A stretch of DNA of 22,129 nucleotides, from positions 1 through 22,129 of the forward strand of contig JAEDNC010000003.1 in assembly GCA_016302705.1 (NCBI GenBank), read 5' to 3'. Every line of letters starts with the position of its first letter. The stretch's first letter is position 1. The position numbers and the translations under genes were made by a program. Of this stretch, positions 15,502-22,129 are shown one piece after another. A model generated the notes under the pieces. That model did not search any database, was not told the origin of the DNA, and was given only the letters and a program-made list of their open reading frames with translations. Source of the DNA: Bacilli bacterium (GTDB taxonomy: Bacteria > Bacillota_I > Bacilli_A > RFN20 > CAG-826).

Positions 15502-17595
15502 ATGATTAACGAATACAAAACATCAGTTAAAAAAGTCGATAACGAAGAAAAGATGTCAGGAATGGCAATCTTTACTAGCGACATCCGTATGGATAACGCC
15601 CTTTTTGCGATTCCTGTTAGAAGTACAGTATCTCACGGAAAAATCTTAAAAATTAATGTTCCAAGTTTACCAAGAGGATATTACTTTATCTCTGCAAAAG
15701 ATATTGTTAAAGAAAACGTTTGTAACATTATCGCTTCTGATTGGCCTGTATTCGCTGATAAAGAAGTTAATTATAAAGGTGAGACCATAGGCCTTATTAT
15801 CGGACGTAAAAAATTAACATGTTTAAGTCTTGCTAAAGATGTCCATATCGAATATGAAGAACTCGAACCAGTGTATGAAATGAAAAATTCATATGTTCAT
15901 AAAGAGTTCAATAAAGGCAACATAGAAGTTTTTAAAAATGCGAAAAAAGTATTTTCTGAAAGCTTTGAAACTGGATATCAAGAACATATCTATTTAGAAC
16001 CACAAGGAATGCTTATGTGGTTAGATGGTAATAAAATTACCATTAAAGCATCAATGCAATGTCCTTTCTATATCAAAAAGGCTGTAGAAAGAACATTAGG
16101 ATGTGACTCTAGTAGAGTTAGAGTGATTCAACCTGCTGTCGGTGGCGCTTTCGGTGGCAAGGAACATTATCCATCTTTGATGGCGGCGCAATTAGCAACT
16201 GCAATTGTTAAGATTAAAAAACCAATTAAGATGATCTTTGACCGTAAGGAAGATATTACCTTCACTACAAAAAGACATCCAAGTAAAACTGATATCTCAG
16301 CTTATCTCGATGATAAAGACAATATTTTAGGTGTCAAAGTCCATGTTGGAATTGATGGAGGAGCATATATTGGCTGTTCAATGGTTGTTCTTTCTCGCGC
16401 CTTAATTGCATGCACTAACACATATACCTTTGATAATGTCGAAGTTAGTGGAGATGCCTATTGCACAAACAAGGTTCCAAGCGCTGCATATCGTGGATTT
16501 GGTTCACCTCAATCAATATTTGCAATGGAGCTATTTATTAACCATTTAGCGGACTTCTTGCACGTTAATCCACTTGAATTAAGAAATAAATACTTAGTCA
16601 AAACCGGTGATACAAGTGTCACAAACGGTAAATTCAGAGACCCAATTATTTTAAAAGAACTCATGGATAAAGCTATGGAGATGAGTGATTACAAAAAGAA
16701 AGTAGTCGAATATTCTAAACCAGGTTCTTTTAAAGGAATTGGAATGTCTACTTTCTTACATGGATGTGGTTTTACTGGAAGCGGTGAAAGCACAATTATT
16801 AAAGCAAAAGTTAGAATTAAAAAAGACAAAAATGATGTTGTCACTTTCTATACTTCCCAAGTAGATTTTGGACAAGGTAATAGAACGACATTAAAACGTA
16901 TTGTAGTTGATACATTAGGTATCCCAGAAAACCAAGTAATATATGACGCACCTGATACAGATAAGACGTTATCAACAGGTCCTACTGCCGCTAGTAGAAC
17001 AATAATTATTGTTGGTGGACTAGTTGGTAAGGCTGCTCAACACTTAAAAGAAATCTGGCAAGATGGTGTTGAACAAGAAATTATCGAACCATATGTCGCT
17101 CCATCCTTTATTAAATGGGATGAACCTACAATGCAAGGCGATGCATATCCTGGATATGCTTGGGGAGTCAACATAGTTGAAGTAAGTGTTGATCCAATTA
17201 CATATCAAGTGAATATTGATGGATGCTGGTCAACATATGATGTTGGTCACGCGATTGATGAAAGAATAATGATTGGACAAGCTGATGGTGGGTTAGCCCA
17301 GGCTTTAGGTTGGGCCTATTTAGAAAAAGAAGAAATCGAAAATGGCGTTTTCAAACAAAAGACACTTAGTGATTATGTCATCCCAACAATGATGGATTTA
17401 CCAAAAATGGAAACCGCTTTTATTGATAACCCATTCCCTTATGGCGCTTTTGGGGCTAAAGGAGCTGGAGAATTAACGTTTGTAGGAGGTGCTCCTGCAT
17501 TCTGTCTTGCTCTAGAGCAAGCAATCAATAGAAAAGTACATAAGATTCCAGCGACACCTGAATACATTATGGAGTTAATTGAACATGGAAATTAG
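15502..17595 (+). CDS. xdhA: Molybdenum hydroxylase Mo-binding subunit, second set (xanthine-dehydrogenase type)
   Basis: A 697-residue catalytic subunit of the xanthine dehydrogenase family. Cofactor and active-site motifs: VGGAFGGKE (213-221), AAYRGFGSPQ (328-337), QVDFGQGN (453-460) and GAKGAGELT (651-659) with catalytic Glu657. Unlike the first set it keeps both purine-orienting residues of bovine xanthine oxidase: Glu802 (Glu221) and Arg880 (Arg331), so a purine such as hypoxanthine or xanthine is the likely substrate. It is 78 residues shorter than the other Mo subunit, partly from a compact segment around residues 515-550. It begins six bases after the PreA-like stop and has no clear Shine-Dalgarno sequence, which suggests coupled translation; its 3' end overlaps the 2Fe-2S gene by 11 bases. 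Confidence 0.92.
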   Translation: MINEYKTSVKKVDNEEKMSGMAIFTSDIRMDNALFAIPVRSTVSHGKILKINVPSLPRGYYFISAKDIVKENVCNIIASDWPVFADKEVNYKGETIGLIIGRKKLTCLSLAKDVHIEYEELEPVYEMKNSYVHKEFNKGNIEVFKNAKKVFSESFETGYQEHIYLEPQGMLMWLDGNKITIKASMQCPFYIKKAVERTLGCDSSRVRVIQPAVGGAFGGKEHYPSLMAAQLATAIVKIKKPIKMIFDRKEDITFTTKRHPSKTDISAYLDDKDNILGVKVHVGIDGGAYIGCSMVVLSRALIACTNTYTFDNVEVSGDAYCTNKVPSAAYRGFGSPQSIFAMELFINHLADFLHVNPLELRNKYLVKTGDTSVTNGKFRDPIILKELMDKAMEMSDYKKKVVEYSKPGSFKGIGMSTFLHGCGFTGSGESTIIKAKVRIKKDKNDVVTFYTSQVDFGQGNRTTLKRIVVDTLGIPENQVIYDAPDTDKTLSTGPTAASRTIIIVGGLVGKAAQHLKEIWQDGVEQEIIEPYVAPSFIKWDEPTMQGDAYPGYAWGVNIVEVSVDPITYQVNIDGCWSTYDVGHAIDERIMIGQADGGLAQALGWAYLEKEEIENGVFKQKTLSDYVIPTMMDLPKMETAFIDNPFPYGAFGAKGAGELTFVGGAPAFCLALEQAINRKVHKIPATPEYIMELIEHGN

Positions 17596-18052
17596 TTTTA
17601 TTCTAAATAATAAAAAAGTAACAATTGATGTCACTCCATCAATGCGTCTTTTAGATGTCATTCGTGAAGAATTACATTTAACAGGAACTAAAGAAGGGTG
17701 TGGAGAAGGCGAATGCGGAGCATGCACTGTTTTAGTTAATGGTGAACCATATAATTCATGCCTTACTCCTGTTGCTAATGTGATTGGTAAAGAAGTAATG
17801 ACTATTGAAGGTTTTAGAGAAACAAAAGCGTATCGAATTATCGCTGATGCATTCGCTAATCAGGGTGGTAGTCAATGTGGTTTTTGTACTCCTGGCATGA
17901 TTTTAGCGAGCTATGCTGTTCTTAAGAAAAACCCTCATCCAACAGAAGAACAAATTAGAGAAGCTTTATCAGGCAACTTATGCCGCTGTACTGGATATAA
18001 CTCCATAGTTAATTCAGTAATGCTTGCTAGCAAGAAAGGGATAGAATTATGA
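17585..18052 (+). CDS. xdhC: Molybdenum hydroxylase 2Fe-2S subunit, second set
   Basis: A 155-residue XdhC/CoxS-type protein with both [2Fe-2S] sites: C39, C44, C47 and C59 (GCGEGECGAC, then Cys) and C98, C101, C133 and C135 (QCGFC, LCRC). It links the molybdenum and FAD subunits. The motifs are the canonical ones of bacterial xanthine dehydrogenases, closer to consensus than the paralogue at 9016. I place the start at ATG 17585, inside the last codons of the Mo subunit gene, with GGAG (17571-17574) ten bases upstream. Its stop overlaps the FAD-subunit start as ATGA. Confidence 0.93.
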   Translation: MEISFILNNKKVTIDVTPSMRLLDVIREELHLTGTKEGCGEGECGACTVLVNGEPYNSCLTPVANVIGKEVMTIEGFRETKAYRIIADAFANQGGSQCGFCTPGMILASYAVLKKNPHPTEEQIREALSGNLCRCTGYNSIVNSVMLASKKGIEL

Positions 18053-18900
18053 TTCAACATTTCATTCCTTCTAATCTAAATGAAGCTTTAGAAATTCTTT
18101 CTAAGCACAATTGTTTTATTCTTGCTGGTGGCACTGATTTAATGGTCCAAAAACATATTAGTACTGGAATACTCCCTCATTTTGAAAAAGACATTCTTTA
18201 CGTTATGAATTTAAACGAACTAGATTATATTAATCTAGATAGTGATAAAAATATCCACATCGGTGCTTCTACTAGATTTATTGAAATTGAAGAGTCTCCT
18301 CTTGTTCCAAAAATCTATAAAAAAGTTATTAGAGAAATTGCTTCTCCTAATATCCGTAATATGGCTACGATGACTGGTAATATCGCTAACGCTTCTCCTG
18401 CTGGAGATAGCATTGTCCCATTAGTGCTTAATGATGCAGATGTAGTTTTAATCTCAGTTAATGGAGAAAGAACTGTCTCAGTTAATGACTTCATCTTAGG
18501 TGTTAGAAAAATAGATAGAAAACCAGATGAAATGATTAAAGAAATCGTCTTAAAACCTCAAGAACTCAACTATTTTTATAAGAAAGTTGGTTCTAGAAAG
18601 GCTGAATCAATTACTAAAGTTTCTTTCTTAGGAGCGTATAGAATTGAAGATGGAATTATCAAAGATTTTAGAGTGGCCTTTGGTAGTGTTGCTATTAAAA
18701 TTGTTCGTAATACAAATGTTGAAAAGAAATATATTGGTAAATCAGTTAAAGAATTACAAGTTAATCAAGTGGTGCAAGATTATGCAAAACTCATTGCCCC
18801 AATTACCGATCAAAGAAGTAACAAAGAATACCGCCACAAAGTGGCAATGAACTTATTAAAGAAATTCCTAATAGATTTAAAAGGAGAAACTAATGAATAA
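18049..18900 (+). CDS. xdhB: Molybdenum hydroxylase FAD-binding subunit, second set
   Basis: A 283-residue CoxM/XdhB-family subunit with fully canonical flavin motifs: LAGGTDL (25-31), RNMATMTGNIANASPAGD (103-120, the loop around the FAD pyrophosphate) and DQRSNKEYRH (254-263). It passes electrons from the iron-sulfur clusters to NAD or another carrier. GGGA (18038-18041) is seven bases before the ATG, which overlaps the previous stop by four bases; its own 3' end overlaps the PLP-enzyme gene by eight bases. With the two genes before it, it makes a complete heterotrimer whose gene order (Mo, FeS, FAD) is the reverse of the first set. Confidence 0.92.
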   Translation: MIQHFIPSNLNEALEILSKHNCFILAGGTDLMVQKHISTGILPHFEKDILYVMNLNELDYINLDSDKNIHIGASTRFIEIEESPLVPKIYKKVIREIASPNIRNMATMTGNIANASPAGDSIVPLVLNDADVVLISVNGERTVSVNDFILGVRKIDRKPDEMIKEIVLKPQELNYFYKKVGSRKAESITKVSFLGAYRIEDGIIKDFRVAFGSVAIKIVRNTNVEKKYIGKSVKELQVNQVVQDYAKLIAPITDQRSNKEYRHKVAMNLLKKFLIDLKGETNE

Positions 18901-20140
18901 ATATATTCGTGGATACCGTTGCACAGTCTGTGGAGAATTTTTTGAAACAAAAGAGGCGATGATGACTTGCCCTCATTGCGGAGAAAAAGGAATCCTAGAT
19001 GTTGAATATGATTATGATGCTTTAAGACTAGTTCTAACTAAAGACTATTTTAAAAACAATCGTGACTATTCTATGTGGAGATATTTCCCTTTAATGGGAA
19101 TTGAAGAAGAAAACATCCATAAGATGCTTAGAATCGGATGGACCCCACTTGTAAAGTCATATAATTTATCAAAAGAATTAGGATTAAAAGAACTCTATAT
19201 TAAAGATGATGGTCTTAATCCAAGTGGAAGTAGCAAAGATAGGGCTAGTGGAGTTGCTGTATTAAAAGCCATTGAAGTTGGAGCGAAAGTTATTTCGTGC
19301 TCCTCTACTGGTAACGCTGCTAGTAGCTGTGCATGTCACGCTGCTCATATGGGAATTCCAGCAGTTATCTTTGTTCCAAAAAGAGCCCCTATTGGTAAAT
19401 TAACTCAAATCTCTTTATATGGAGCTACTCTAGTAGTGGTTGATGGCGATTATAAAGCTGCCTTCCGTTTATCTAAAGAAGCAATCAATAAATATGGTTG
19501 GTATAACCGTAACGCCGCTATTAATCCATTTATGGTAGAAGGTAAGAAAACCGTCTCCTTAGAAATCGCGGAACAACTTAATTTCAAACCTACCGATTGG
19601 GTGGTGGTCTCAGTAGGAGATGGCTGTACTGTCGGAGGTGTATATAAAGGCTTCTATGAATTACATAAATTAGGCCTAATTGAAAAGGTCCCTAAAATTC
19701 TAGGAGTTCAATCAGAAGGATGTGAACCATTCGTTAAAGCAAGCAGAGAAAAATCTCCACTTGAAGAATGCGAAGAAAACACCCTCGCTGATAGCATTGC
19801 TGTAGGAATTCCTCGCAATCCTCTTAAAGCTTTGAGAGCGGTTGAAAACTCTCACGGATGTTGGATAAGTGTACCAGACACTGAAATCATTAATGCGATG
19901 AGCTTACTCGGCAAAACTGAAGGAATTTTCGGCGAACCTGCTGCAGTAACTTCGTTAGCAGGACTTAAAAAAGCGCTCGAAAAAGGAATTATCAGTAAAG
20001 ATGAAAGTGTCACAATCATTATCACTGGTAACGGACTTAAAGATCCAAATAATGCTCAAAAAGCTATCAGCAAACCTGAACTCATGGAGCCAAATATTAA
20101 TAAGTTAGACATTTACTTAAAAGAAAAAGGAGTAATCTAA
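18893..20140 (+). CDS. PLP-dependent fold-type II lyase, threonine-synthase-like, with zinc ribbon
   Basis: A 415-residue cytoplasmic enzyme. Residues 8-32 form a zinc ribbon (C10-x2-C13 and C26-x2-C29), as in some threonine synthases. The PLP lysine is K115 in SGSSKDRAS, the phosphate-binding loop is STGNAASS (138-145), and VGDGCTVGGV (241-250) is the glycine-rich loop. Threonine synthase itself has S-F-K-D-R and normally sits with other threonine-biosynthesis genes; here the gene is embedded in a purine/ureide-type operon. A role in beta-elimination or beta-replacement on a diamino acid or ureido amino acid derived from the purine ring is therefore more likely; this is inference. AAGGAG (18881-18886) is six bases before the ATG. 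It lacks the GLNAFK lysine motif I associate with YgeX (diaminopropionate ammonia-lyase). Confidence 0.82.
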   Translation: MNKYIRGYRCTVCGEFFETKEAMMTCPHCGEKGILDVEYDYDALRLVLTKDYFKNNRDYSMWRYFPLMGIEEENIHKMLRIGWTPLVKSYNLSKELGLKELYIKDDGLNPSGSSKDRASGVAVLKAIEVGAKVISCSSTGNAASSCACHAAHMGIPAVIFVPKRAPIGKLTQISLYGATLVVVDGDYKAAFRLSKEAINKYGWYNRNAAINPFMVEGKKTVSLEIAEQLNFKPTDWVVVSVGDGCTVGGVYKGFYELHKLGLIEKVPKILGVQSEGCEPFVKASREKSPLEECEENTLADSIAVGIPRNPLKALRAVENSHGCWISVPDTEIINAMSLLGKTEGIFGEPAAVTSLAGLKKALEKGIISKDESVTIIITGNGLKDPNNAQKAISKPELMEPNINKLDIYLKEKGVI

Positions 20141-20141
20141 T

Positions 20142-21512
20142 ATGTCAAAAATCCCATTTGGTCCAACATATGATGAAATGTTGAACCCAAACCATCAAGA
20201 TCCAGAAGTGAGAAAGGCCGCTCTTAAGGCCAAAGAAGAGAACGAACTCGATCCAATCAACCTCTTCAATATCACCTGGAAAAACGAGAAGAATGAAGTT
20301 AACAAAATCGTTCTTCCAAAAGCATTAACAGGTGTTGATGCTAATATCGTCGTCCTCTTAGGAAAATATTTTCCAAGTGGAAGTCACAAAGTCGGACCAG
20401 CGTATTCTACATTAATCGAAGGATGTGTTGATAAAGAAATCATCCCTGGCAAACACACCATCTTAGGACCAAGTACTGGTAACTTTGGTATTGGAGTTAG
20501 TTATATAACTAACTTAATGAAATACGATGCCATTGTCATCATGCCAGATAACATGTCAAAAGAAAGATATGAGAGAATTCAAAAATATGGTGCTAAACTC
20601 GATTTAACTCCAGGTAGTGAATCAGATGTTATTCTCACATTAGAGAGAACATATGAACTTAAAAAGGATCCAAAAAATAGAACATTAGCGCAATTTGAAT
20701 TATTACCAAATTATCGTTTCCACCGTCACGTTACAGGTAATAGCTGTATCGAAGCAGTTAAGGGAATTGGTAATAGTAGAGTTGCTGCTTTCTGTAGTGC
20801 ACCAGGTAGTGCTGGAACTTTAGCAGCTGGTGACCAAATTAAAGCAGTCTTCCCAGAATGTAAGATTGTCGCTCTTGAACCACATGAATGCTCAACCCTT
20901 ACTAATGGTGGTAGAGGACAACATAGAATTGAAGGTATCGGAGACAAGATGTGTACCTTAATTCATAACGTCTTAACCACTGACTTTATCACTCAAATTG
21001 TTGATGATGATTGTGTCCGTGGATTAGAAGTAATTCATGAAGGAACAGACGTTTTAGTGAAACGTGGTGTTGATCGCAAAACAGCGGAAAAAATGGTCAA
21101 TTTGTTTGGAGTTTCAGGAATTTGTAACATTTTAGGCGCGATTAAAATGGCAAAATATCTCAAACTCGGACCAGAAGATAACGTTGTCACAATTGCGACA
21201 GATAGCTTTGATAGATATGACTCAGTTATCGCTAACTTAAAGGAAAGAGAATTAGAAGTCTCAGAAGGCGTTATGGACAGATGGTTCGACGATGTCTTTA
21301 TGGGCGCAGATACTTCTAGAGTACTAGATACTCGTGGAGCAGAAGCGAAAGAAAAACTCTTTGCTCAAAAGGAAAAAGATTGGTTACCATTTGGATATTC
21401 AAAAGCTTACCTCGATAGTATGAAGAAGATGTCCTTCTGGGAAGATGAATACAATAAGGTCCATGATTATGATAAGAAGATTATGGAGATGAGAGGCAAG
21501 GAGATTGAATAA
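20142..21512 (+). CDS. PLP-dependent fold-type II lyase, cysteine-synthase/tryptophan-synthase-beta-like
   Basis: A 456-residue cytoplasmic PLP enzyme, different from its neighbour and without a zinc ribbon. The Schiff-base lysine is probably K83 in [11 protein letters not shown], and [11 protein letters not shown] (110-120) is the phosphate/substrate loop. A C-terminal extension of about 90 residues (from about 368) is rich in charged and aromatic residues and I do not recognise it. AAGGAG (20127-20132) is nine bases from the ATG; it is one base after the first PLP gene and overlaps ygeY by one base (TAATG). The position next to YgeY corresponds to that of ygeX in E. coli (ygeX-ygeY), so it may release ammonia from 2,3-diaminopropionate or a carbamoylated form. 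Sequence motifs alone do not show this; function otherwise unknown. Confidence 0.78.
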   Translation: MSKIPFGPTYDEMLNPNHQDPEVRKAALKAKEENELDPINLFNITWKNEKNEVNKIVLPKALTGVDANIVVLLGKYFPSGSHKVGPAYSTLIEGCVDKEIIPGKHTILGPSTGNFGIGVSYITNLMKYDAIVIMPDNMSKERYERIQKYGAKLDLTPGSESDVILTLERTYELKKDPKNRTLAQFELLPNYRFHRHVTGNSCIEAVKGIGNSRVAAFCSAPGSAGTLAAGDQIKAVFPECKIVALEPHECSTLTNGGRGQHRIEGIGDKMCTLIHNVLTTDFITQIVDDDCVRGLEVIHEGTDVLVKRGVDRKTAEKMVNLFGVSGICNILGAIKMAKYLKLGPEDNVVTIATDSFDRYDSVIANLKERELEVSEGVMDRWFDDVFMGADTSRVLDTRGAEAKEKLFAQKEKDWLPFGYSKAYLDSMKKMSFWEDEYNKVHDYDKKIMEMRGKEIE

Positions 21513-22129
21513 TGAAAGTACCTTTTGAACAAGTATTAGAAAAGGCCAAATCCTACAAAAAGGATATGGTGAAATTCCTCAGAGATATGATTCGTATTCC
21601 AAGCGAATCGTGTGAGGAAAAAGATGTTATCCAACGCATTAAACAAGAAATGGAAAAAGTTGGTTTTGATAAAGTCACCATCGATCCAATGGGAAACATC
21701 TTAGGCTATGTTGGACATGGAAAACACCTCATTGGTATGGATGCCCACATCGATACAGTTGGTATTGGTGAAATCAAAAACTGGACATTTGATCCATATG
21801 AAGGATTTGAAGATGATGTCCATCTTGGAGGAAGAGGTGCTTCTGACCAAGAAGGTGGTATGGCCTCAATGGTTTACGCCGCTAAAATCATTAAAGATTT
21901 ACATTTAGAAGATGATTACACATTAGTGATTACCGGAACAGTCCAAGAAGAAGACTGCGATGGATTATGCTGGCAATATATTATTGAGGAAGATAAAGTC
22001 AAACCAGAATTCGTCCTTATTACTGAGCCAACAAGCTGTAGAATTTATCGTGGACATAGAGGAAGAATGGAAATTAAAGTTGCCACTCGTGGTATCTCAT
22101 GTCACGGCAGCGCTCCTGAAAGAGGAGAT
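21512..22129 (+). CDS. ygeY: YgeY-type M20 family hydrolase, 3' end outside the window
   Basis: The first 206 residues of an M20 metallopeptidase-family hydrolase; the frame is open at the right edge. The metal-site motifs are intact: MDAHIDTVG (H79, D81), [10 protein letters not shown] (D112), [13 protein letters not shown] (E146, E147) and [11 protein letters not shown] (E172), then [11 protein letters not shown] at the edge. The [12 protein letters not shown] and [15 protein letters not shown] stretches are very close to E. coli YgeY as I remember it, the selenium-metabolism-linked hydrolase beside ygeX. M20 enzymes of this branch cleave amide or ureido bonds of small amino-acid derivatives. 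AAGGAG (21498-21503) is eight bases before the ATG, which overlaps the previous stop (TAATG). The full protein would be about 400 residues. Confidence 0.93.
   Translation, partial: MKVPFEQVLEKAKSYKKDMVKFLRDMIRIPSESCEEKDVIQRIKQEMEKVGFDKVTIDPMGNILGYVGHGKHLIGMDAHIDTVGIGEIKNWTFDPYEGFEDDVHLGGRGASDQEGGMASMVYAAKIIKDLHLEDDYTLVITGTVQEEDCDGLCWQYIIEEDKVKPEFVLITEPTSCRIYRGHRGRMEIKVATRGISCHGSAPERGD

Noticed and set aside
17579..17584. TTG two codons before the 2Fe-2S subunit start
   Set aside because: ATG 17585 is the better codon, has GGAG ten bases upstream, and begins at the conserved first strand.
8222..18900. Selenocysteine in the molybdenum hydroxylases
   Set aside because: There are no in-frame TGA codons within these genes; any selenium would be the labile cofactor type, which cannot be seen in sequence.
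18893..20140. Housekeeping threonine synthase (thrC)
   Set aside because: The lysine motif is SSKDR rather than SFKDR and the gene is fully embedded, with overlap, in a purine/ureide-type operon with no threonine-biosynthesis neighbours.
1..22129. Mobile elements, CRISPR arrays, tRNA or rRNA genes
   Set aside because: No transposase or integrase, no spaced direct repeats, and no tRNA- or rRNA-like segments were found; nearly all sequence is accounted for by protein genes and short intergenic regions.

Overview
The window is AT-rich (about two-thirds A+T by eye), densely coding DNA using the standard bacterial code: TGA serves as a stop at several genes and Trp is encoded by TGG. Gene content, strong AGGAG-type ribosome sites inside operons and short intergenic gaps suggest an anaerobic low-GC Gram-positive bacterium (Bacillota; perhaps a gut Bacilli/Mollicutes-related or Erysipelotrichia-like lineage). 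That placement is inference; no marker gene for taxonomy is present.

Left part (1-7600), housekeeping and transport. A minus-strand gene fragment leaves the left edge. Next come a plus-strand DUF2130 protein, two minus-strand subunits of a heterodimeric ABC exporter with one degenerate ATP site, a minus-strand carbamate kinase, and, diverging from it, a plus-strand pair encoding an Lgt-type prolipoprotein diacylglyceryl transferase and a CPBP membrane protease. Clear hairpin-plus-T terminators follow DUF2130, carbamate kinase and the CPBP gene.

Right part (7621-22129), one long plus-strand operon. A near-consensus promoter (TTGATA, 17 bp, TATAAT) lies so close to the first ATG that the mRNA is probably leaderless, and a perfect 16-bp palindrome covers its -35 box. 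Thirteen genes follow with gaps of -11 to +6 bases: MocA-type Mo-cofactor cytidylyltransferase; a complete molybdenum hydroxylase (FAD, 2Fe-2S, Mo subunits); a dihydropyrimidinase/hydantoinase; an SsnA-like amidohydrolase; a PreA/dihydropyrimidine-dehydrogenase-like flavoprotein with two 4Fe-4S clusters; a second complete molybdenum hydroxylase in mirror order (Mo, 2Fe-2S, FAD); two different fold-type II PLP lyases; and YgeY (M20 hydrolase), cut by the right edge.

This parallels the E. coli xdh/yge/ygf/ssnA region and the related anaerobic purine/urate-degradation clusters of gut bacteria. Hydroxylation of purines by molybdenum enzymes, reduction by a flavoprotein, hydrolytic ring opening by two amidohydrolases, ureide hydrolysis by YgeY, ammonia release by PLP lyases and ATP recovery from carbamoyl phosphate by carbamate kinase would form a coherent fermentative pathway. 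The version here is not canonical. No YgfK is seen (a small PreA-like protein sits in its place), neither PLP enzyme looks like YgeX, and there are two separate Mo-hydroxylase heterotrimers. YgeW carbamoyltransferase, YqeB/YqeC and a purine permease are not visible and may lie beyond the right edge. Pathway assignment is inference from gene families and context.
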